From assembly GCF_033568475.1 (NCBI RefSeq), contig NC_133121.1, positions 8,432,001 through 8,496,000 on the forward strand: DNA of 64,000 nt. Reading direction: 5' to 3'. Shown in pieces: positions 56,876 through 64,000 of this stretch (position 1 is the stretch's first letter; each line of letters starts with the position of its first letter). The translations under genes were made by a program, and so were the position numbers. Below the pieces are notes generated by a model. That model was given only the letters and a program-made list of their open reading frames with translations. It ran no database searches and was not told the DNA's origin. The DNA comes from Henckelia pumila (taxonomy: Eukaryota; Streptophyta; Magnoliopsida; Lamiales; Gesneriaceae).

Positions 56876-59800
56876 TCACCAAAAAGCTCCGGATAGCGAT
56901 CTCTGAAATCTGCTTCTGCTTCCCCAAGTGGCCTCTTCATCCGAATGGTTCTGCCATCTCACCTTGATCATTGGAATTGACTTGTTACGGAGTCTTCTCT
57001 CCTGTCTATCCAAAATCCGGATGGGCGTCTCCTCATAGGACAGGTGAGGAGATAGTTGAAGCGGTTCCGAACTGAGCACATGGGATGGGTTCGAGATGTA
57101 CTTTCTCAACATCGACACATGGAAGACACTATGGATCTTATCAAGGTTAGGCGGCAGGGCCACTCTATAAGCCAGTGCCCCTACCCTATCCAAAATCTCG
57201 AAGGGTCCTATAAACCTCGGTGCCAACTTTTCTTTCTTCCCAAACCTCAAAACACCCTTCAGCGGCGCTACACGGATGAATACATGATCACCCACCGAGA
57301 ACTCCAAGTCTCTCCTCCGGTGATCAGCATAACTCTTCTGCCTACTCTGGGCAGTCCTCATCCTATCACGGATCTTAGCCACTACCTCGGTGGTCAACTG
57401 AACAATCTCCGGACCAAAGTCTGATCTCTCACCTATCTCATCCCACAACACTGAAGATCTACACTTCCTCCCATAAAGTGCCTCGTAGGGAGCCATGCCA
57501 ATAGTGAACTGAAAACTGTTATTATACGCAAATTCCACTAGTGGTAGTCTTGACTCCCAACTACCTTGAAAATCAATAGCACATGCCCTCAAAAGATCCT
57601 CCAAAATCTGAATCACCCTCTCTGACAGGCCATCAGTCTGCGGGTGGAAGGCGGTGCTAAAAAGTAGCTTCGTACCCATAGCGGAATGAAGACTCTTCCA
57701 AAAAGACGAAGTAAACCGTGGATCTCTATCAGACACTATGGAGACTGGAATACCATGTAGTCGGACTATCTCCGGATATACAACTCCGCGAACTGAGTCA
57801 TCGTGAAATTCATCTTCACCGGTAAAAAGTGAGCCGACTTAGTGAGACGGTCTACAATAACCCAAATAGCATTTGAACCTCTCACTGTCTTCGGCAATCC
57901 CACAAAAAAGTCCATGGTGATATTCTCCCATTTCCACTCAGGAATAGGGAGAGGCTTAAGCAATCCGGCCGGTCTCTGATGCTTCGCCTTGACCTGCTGG
58001 CATGTCAGGCATTCTGACATGAATCGGGCAATGTCACTTTTCATGCCTGGCCACCAATAAAGCTGCTGAAGATCCCGATACATCTTTGTACTACCAGGGT
58101 GGATTGAGTACGACGATGTATGTGCCTCTGCCATGATAGTAACTCGTAGAGAATCACCTGCGGGAACCCAAAATCTACCTCTGTACCTCATAATTCCATC
58201 TACCACAGCATACAAACCGCTGCCTTTCTCCTCATCTCTCTGTCTCCACTTCCTGATCTGCTCATCAACTGACTGTGCTGCACGGATACGATCAAAAAGT
58301 GTAGTCTGCACACTTAGTGAAGACAATCTGGGAGCTCTACCACTTGCATAAAACTCTAGACCATACCTCTGAATCTCAACCTGCAACGGTCTAGACACTG
58401 ACAAGGAGGTAATCACTGCAGTCTTCCTGCTCAAAGCATCTGCAACCACATTAGCTTTACCAGGGTGGTAGCTAATATTGCAGTCATAGTCCTTCACCAA
58501 CTCTAACCACCTACGCTGCCTCATATTCAACTCCTTCTGGGTGAAGAAGTACTTGAGGCTTTTGTGGTCTGTGAAGATCTGACTCTTTTCTCCGTAAAGA
58601 TAGTGTCTCCAAATCTTAAGAGCAAACACTACCGCTGCCAACTCTAAGTCATGAGTAGGGTAGTTCTTCTCGTGCTCCTTCAATTGCCTAGAAGCATAGG
58701 CAATAACTCTGTCTCGCTGCATCAGAACTGCTCCCAATCCCAACTTGGAAGCATCAGTATACACCACAAAATCACCTTGCCCGGATGGCATGGTCAACAC
58801 TGGTGCTGTCGTAAGAGCTTCCTTCAAACTATCAAAGCTCTTTTGACACTCGGCACTCCAAACAAACTTGGCGTTCTTCTTGGTCAACGCTGTCATAGGC
58901 ACAGCAATGGAGGAAAAACCCTTGATAAATTTTCGGTAATATCCGGCTAATCCAAGAAAACTGCGAATCTCAGACGCGCTCCTCGGTATAGACCACTCCT
59001 TCACTGCTTGAACCTTTGAAGGGTCTACTTCCACACCGCTCTTAGAAATAATATGACCCAAGAAAGCAACTTTCTCCAACCAGAATTCACACTTATCAAA
59101 CTTGGCCAACAACTTGTGCTCTCGAAGCACCTCAAGAACGGTCCTCAAATGCTGTTCATGCTCCACTCTATCCTTCGAATAAATGAGGATGTCATTGATG
59201 AAAACAATGACAAAGCGGTCCAAGTAAGGCTAAAACATGCGGTTCATAAGATCCATGAAAACCGCGGGCGCGTTCGTCATCCCAAACGGCATCACAAGGA
59301 ACTCGTAATGACCGTAACGAGTCCTAAAAGCTGTCTTCGACACATCTGACTCCTTCACCTTCAACTGGTGATAACCTGAACGAAGATCAATCTTTGAAAA
59401 GACGGATGCACCTTGCAATTGATCGAAGAGGTCCTCGATCCTAGGTAATGGGTACTTGTTCTTCACAGTCACTCCGTTCAAACCTCGGTAGTCTATGCAC
59501 AATCTTAGACTACCGTACTTCTTCTTAACGAAGAGAACTGGTGCGCCCCATGGGGAGAAACTAGGGCGTATGAATCCCTTGTCAAGCAACTCTTGAATCT
59601 GCTCTTTTAACTCCTTCATTTCGGTAGGAGCCAATCTGTACGGTGCCTTGGAGATAGGCACAGTACCGGGAATAAAATCTATAGAGAACTCCACTTCTCT
59701 ATCGAGCGGAATTCCCACAACATCGCTAGGGAACACATCCTCAAACTCCCTGACGACAGCCACATCAGAAATAACTGGTCGCTCTGGCAGCTCTGTCAAA

Positions 59801-60248
59801 GATAAACTGGCTAGAAATGACTCGCACCCACTAAGTACAAGCCTCTGAGCTTGCATGGTAGAAATGACTCGAGTCTTCCTCAAGCTCTTAGCAGCCTCGA
59901 ACCAAAACGGTTCCTCGTCCTCAGGCCTGACTAGCACTGATCTCTGCTGGAAGTCTATCATCACCGCATTCTTTGTCATCCAATCCATCCCAAGAATCAG
60001 GTCAAACTCTGGCAAAGGTAGCACTATGAGGTCTGCTACCACTGACTGACCCTGCAAAAGCAATACAAGATCTCTCACCAAGCTCCTGGTGGATAGCTCT
60101 TCCCCTGAGGGGATAGTAACTGAGAATCCAACCTCCAATTCCTCGCTCTGAATGCTCCTCTCAAGGGCAAAAGACTCTGATATAAAGGAATGGGTAGCCT
60201 CTGAGTCTAATAAGGCCCTCGTGGCTACGCCTGCCACAACAATCCTAC
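56876..60248 (-). pseudogene. Gypsy F protease, RT, RNase H, integrase and chromodomain-like end
   Basis: The minus-strand frame resumes after the intron at 60248. Protease has [15 protein letters not shown] (DSEA where DSGA is usual). RT has [30 protein letters not shown] and [16 protein letters not shown] at 59230-59232 stops the frame, then [14 protein letters not shown]: the catalytic FIDD is FIND. RNase H ([23 protein letters not shown]), integrase zinc finger ([20 protein letters not shown]) and core ([15 protein letters not shown]) follow, with a one-base deletion near 57770. The end [20 protein letters not shown] and [12 protein letters not shown] is chromodomain-like, with one inserted G near 56930. 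Together these make it inactive. Confidence 0.93.
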
Positions 60249-60476
60249 CTGCATAGCAGTAGTTACAACGACAAAAAGGTTGAAGTTAAAACCACGAGTT
60301 CTACTTAGGCTCATTCTAATTCAACAATTCCCAAACAAGATATTATTCATGCTAAACAGTCAAAGGTCCTAAGACATGCAACAAGTTACTAGAGTAAAAC
60401 CTCAAACAAGCAAAGACTTAGAGTCGCATGCATCAACAAATCTTTAACTGCTCTAACCCAAAAGTTAAGATATTAC
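60249..60476 (-). other. 228-bp GT-AG intron at the gag-protease junction of Gypsy F
   Basis: On the minus strand the donor is acag/gtaata (60477/60476) and the acceptor is tatgcag/gtagg (60249/60248). Removing it joins gag ...TTLLTG to protease RIVVAGVAT... in phase with no residue lost, whereas reading through gives unrelated residues and a stop at 60433. A possible branch site gtaac lies near the acceptor. This is a prediction from frame and splice signals; no transcript evidence is available. Confidence 0.75.
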
Positions 60477-61470
60477 CTGTGAGAAGAGTAGTGTCTGGGT
60501 CGGCCTGCTCGGCCTCCATCACGAACACTCTGCCCTGCACGGGCCTCCTCAGCTCTGGACAATGGGTAGAGATATGGCCTGGCTTCTTGCACTTGAAGCA
60601 AACTCCAGCATCCTTCAAACATCTCCCAAAGTGCGGGCGGTGGCAAACCTGGCAAATAGGCTTCTCCCCAGCCTTGGGAGGAGCCTGTTTCTGGGCCTGA
60701 CGCCCCTGTGGTGCCTGCTGTCCCTGCTGTCTCGGTGGTCCATGATACGGCTTCTTGCCGTGCTGCTGCTGCTGAGAGTAGCTCTGATGAGGGAAGGGCC
60801 TCTTGCCATGCACCTCCGCGCTAATATCTCTCAGTGTCTGCTCGGACCTCAAGGCACGCCTCAGCGCTGAAGCATAATCAGCTGGCTCCGCCATAAGTAC
60901 ATCCCTACGGATGGCGGGTCGAAGCCCCACAAGAAAGTGCTCCAGCTTCTCCTTCTCGTCATCTCCAATCAAAGGCACAAAATGGCAGCCCCTCTCGAAC
61001 TTCACCACAAACTGTGCCACCGACAAATCTCCCTGTCTCAAGCTCATAAACTCCGTCTTCAAACGGGCTCTCACATCAGCAGTAAAATACTTCTCAAAGA
61101 ACAGCTTCTTGAACTCAGTCCAAGGTAGAGTAGCTGGGTTCACAATCTTCTCCATTCCCTCCCACCAGAGGGCGGCATCATCCTGGAGGAGAAACACAGC
61201 ACACCTCACTCTATCTGGATCTCCCAGCTGCATATAGCGAAAGATCACCTCCAGAGAACGGATCCAACCCTCCGCTATCAACGGATCAGTGATGCCAGCG
61301 AAGTCCTTCGGATTCATCTTTCGGAACTGCTCATAAACAGTCCCCACTCCAACTCTAGGAGCATCCATATGACGCTCGAGAATGCAGGCCAATCCCGCTA
61401 GCACCTGTCCTCCTACATCCACCTACGGCGGTGGAGGCGTAACTGCACGCTGATCACGACGACGAGCCAT
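60477..61470 (-). pseudogene. Gypsy F gag with two zinc knuckles
   Basis: Minus-strand ATG at 61470 (MARRRDQRAVTPPPP), then a TAG at 61426-61424, after which the frame is open to the intron. It has FRKMNPKDFAGITDPLIAE, RCAVFLLQDDAALWWEGM, FFEKYFTADVRARLKTEFM and a Gln/Pro-rich linker, then CQVCHRPHFGRC and CFKCKKPGHISTHC. This is the gag of plant chromoviruses. The single stop near the start would allow translation only from a later start. The TTLLTG end is spliced, by prediction, to protease. Confidence 0.9.
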
Positions 61471-61670
61471 CTAAACGCATTGAGAAAATCCAACATTCAA
61501 ATTTCATGCCTTAGAAAATATTTTTACTTCAAATTTAAATTTCTCAATAACTCAAGAAACTAATACATCAAAACTTAAACAGATAGAGACATTAAACTTA
61601 AATCTTACAGACTTTGAGGCGAGATCCCCTGAGTTTCAGCAACCGGCAGTAAGCTCAGCCCAAACCAAGA

Positions 61671-61686
61671 CCGTGCTCTGATACCA
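61671..61686 (-). other. Primer-binding site of Gypsy F
   Basis: Minus strand tggtatcagagcacgg, tRNA-iMet type, two bases from the LTR end at 61689. Confidence 0.9.
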
Positions 61687-61688
61687 AC

Positions 61689-64000
61689 TGAAACGACCCT
61701 AACTACTAGACTAAAAATAATTTAAATGAAAATTTGCGGATTTTTAAAAATTTTTGCCATAACTTGTTTGCAAAGCAAACAAGCCATCTTAACCCAGTCA
61801 ACAATTCAAATAAGGAAAGAAAAACTGACTTAAAAACTCAAGTGTGCTAATCATAAACATGCAATCCTAGTAACCACCTCCCGGTTACAGCATAAAGTAA
61901 ACTAAGGCATTTAAAAGTTCGCAATAATCATAAACATGCATAGGTGTAGACATACTACAAAATTCATCAACTGTAGCACAGGGAATGCACATCCTGGCTA
62001 TAAATACTGAAAGTACTCAAATAACTCTTCATTATTACATAACAGAGTAATGTGCGAAAAAACGTAAACATAAAGAAGCAACGGTCACTGGGCCTTGCAC
62101 CGCCGATGGCCTCATCCCAGTAGATCATGCCCCTCCATCTCAACAACAGTCCCCTCACCTGCAAACATTCAAGCATAGTGAGTCTAAAGACTCAACAAGT
62201 ATAAACAGTGTAATAACAAGGGTTTAAAATACGTGATGCAATAGCTCAACTTTAACTGTAATATGCATGAAACTAGAAGGTATAGAAAACATGCACTGAT
62301 GAACTCACGCTATAAAAGACTTTCAACTTTCTTAACATCAACCTCATACTTTACTTAACCTCATGCATGACTGACTGACATCAACGTAAGACGAGTCAAC
62401 TAAAATAATGAAACTTTAACTTTTAAACTTTTCTTTTCCTTTTCTTTTTCTTCATAGAAATCAGTTCCTTGATTTGTGACCCTCTGTTTCGATCATGATC
62501 ATGGCTGCAGTGCACTATGCCGGCAAGACGACGAAATTTCTCCCGACGAACTTAACCCCTCTGTGGCAAGGAGACCGAGATAACTCCCGATCCCACATTG
62601 CCCCTCTGTGGCAAGGAGACCGAGATTACTCCCGATCCCACATTTCCCTCTGTGGCAAGGATAAACAAGATGTCTCTTGCTCCCTACCTAAACCTCTATA
62701 ACCTCTTGGTGAGTAGACCGAGGCATCCCCCGGCCTAGCAACACCCCTCTTTGTCACAAACAAATCACTTCATTCAAAAACATTTACTTTCTTTTCCTTT
62801 TCATTCATTAAGACTCGACTCACACCTCTTTATAGCATGCAAAACAAGAAAACTTCCTTTCACTTTATGAAACTCAAGAACATGTCATATGCACACGAAT
62901 AGGCAACCTTTAAGACATGAGACTCAACTCAAAAATGTGGGTGTAAGGTGGATGAGTGGCTGCCCCTAAGACAAAAGAAACACTTCACTCAACAATTTCC
63001 CTCAAACTTGACTTATCCCGAGCAAGAGAACCGTAAGACCCTAAACTTTGTCATGCCTTAACCAAAACCCGTCCCTCTTGAACCGACACTTAACAAACAC
63101 TTCAAATTACCCCTAGGAATAGGTGGTAACATCAAATGATCAAACGAGCTAATTGACAAGACAAGAAAATTGGACAGCCCCTTTTTACAAAGAAAAATCT
63201 GCACCTACACCTCCAACTTAAAAGACTCATAACTTGGTCCAAACTTATCCGAAATAAGCCCATTTTATACCGACACGACCACAACATTATGAACTTTACT
63301 ATGGTACAGCCCTAACACTGCCCAGACCTCAGCCAAGACCTGCCCTGCCCCGTGAACAGTACTTCCCTGCACACTCAACAACACCCAACTTACCTCTAAC
63401 TCAAAAATTCAACCCCATAACCCTCTTTCCTCAACTTTTCTCCATACCAAACATCAATACACCTCAAATAACATCACTTAGGACTTTTCCCAAGCACTTG
63501 GACAACACCCAACCACACTTTCACCTCACATTTCGAAAACTTCAAATTTTAAGCATCAAAAGCCTCAAAATATTGGGTATCAATCAAGACTCATGCAAAT
63601 CAATTAAATGCCTCAACATCATTTCAATTCCAGCCCTTATACATGCAAAACTTCAAAATTTAGGGCACCTCACTTCTGAATTTTCGAAATTATGCAAACC
63701 CAATCATAAAAATCCATGCCATAGCTTCTAAATTCATCATTTAATCACATAAACACAACTCAAATGCAATACTTAAAAAAAAAACAGCCCTACCTCCACT
63801 AAATCATGCAAAAACCGAACCCTACATACATATACATCATGCATTTCGAAATTTTGCAAAATAAACTTAAGGGTGGGGATAGATATTGCTTGAATGAAAG
63901 CCCAAGAACAATTTATACTTGCCTTCCAACCTTTACCAACAAGAAAATCGAAAACAAGGGGGAGGAAAGGGCTGGACACTAGCCAAACACCAAGCTATGC
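61689..64000 (-). repeat. 5' LTR of Gypsy F (incomplete, 2.3 kb present)
   Basis: Near-identical to 53809-56130. The outer end, and with it the second TSD copy, is outside the window. Confidence 0.92.

Larger units (their letters stand above)
53809..64000 (-). mobile_element. Gypsy element F (chromovirus-like), incomplete at window end
   Basis: Minus strand. 3' LTR 53809-56831, polypurine tract 56832-56845, protease-to-chromodomain region about 56850-60248, intron 60249-60476, gag 60477-61470, PBS 61671-61686, 5' LTR from 61689 to beyond the window. Ends read tgtaaca... and ...cgtttca on the minus strand; the last G of the 3' LTR terminal dinucleotide partner is lost at 53809. The two LTRs are nearly identical over the 2.3 kb that can be compared (about 17 differences by hand count), so the insertion is recent. 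The coding region nevertheless has stops, frameshifts and a changed RT catalytic residue. Confidence 0.92.

Overview
The window is plant nuclear DNA from a eudicot. The evidence is GT-AG introns, a SEPALLATA-type MADS-box gene, a nuclear tRNA-Asp and dense LTR retrotransposons. A small MITE with gagacggtctca-type ends resembles MITEs I associate with asterids and Lamiales; that placement is an inference with low confidence. No species is assigned.

Host genes sit at the edges. 52-486 (+) is the 3' end of an RCC1-repeat protein gene. 1157-4726 (-) is a complete eight-exon SEP1/2-like (AGL2 clade) MADS-box gene. 49310-50347 (-) is a small two-exon DnaJ-type zinc-finger gene. 50504-50575 (+) is tRNA-Asp(GUC). 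51637-53609 (-) is a seven-exon homologue of the C9orf85 family. Two MITE-like inverted-repeat elements lie at 48611-49118. The stretch 4727-9276 is AT-rich DNA without a recognisable gene.

The centre, 9277-48109, is one Copia element (called E) blown up from under 9 kb to 38.8 kb by nested insertions. I ordered them from target-site duplications (TSDs) read directly. E has TSD tatcc on both sides. Gypsy A (9630-26758, TSD cgtac/cgtaa) sits inside the 5' LTR of E. Copia B (12192-21669, minus strand, TSD cattc) sits inside the gag of A. Athila-like Gypsy C (28353-42176, minus strand, TSD acgtt/acgtc) sits inside the gag of E. C contains an Athila 5' fragment D (30057 to about 32510) and a solo LTR G (35300-40687, TSD taatc). 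G contains a second solo LTR H (35391-37251, TSD aattc). A further chromovirus-like Gypsy, F (53809 to beyond 64000, minus strand), has LTRs of about 3 kb and runs off the right end.

The most unusual content is inside these elements. (1) Copia B and Copia E carry an extra gene (ORF3) between RNase H and the 3' LTR. In B it has its own TATA box and an array of paired 15-bp motifs. The same motif, in opposite orientation, forms the array upstream of the LTR TATA box. (2) Gypsy A and C also have U3 arrays of short GC-rich motifs at about 20-24 bp steps, so three unrelated families share one promoter layout. (3) Copia E carries a 15-bp palindrome (consensus GRTGTTGNCAACAYC) at many coding and non-coding sites. 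(4) Gypsy F has a clean 228-bp GT-AG intron exactly at the gag-protease junction. All retrotransposon reading frames seen here are broken by stops, frameshifts or deletions.
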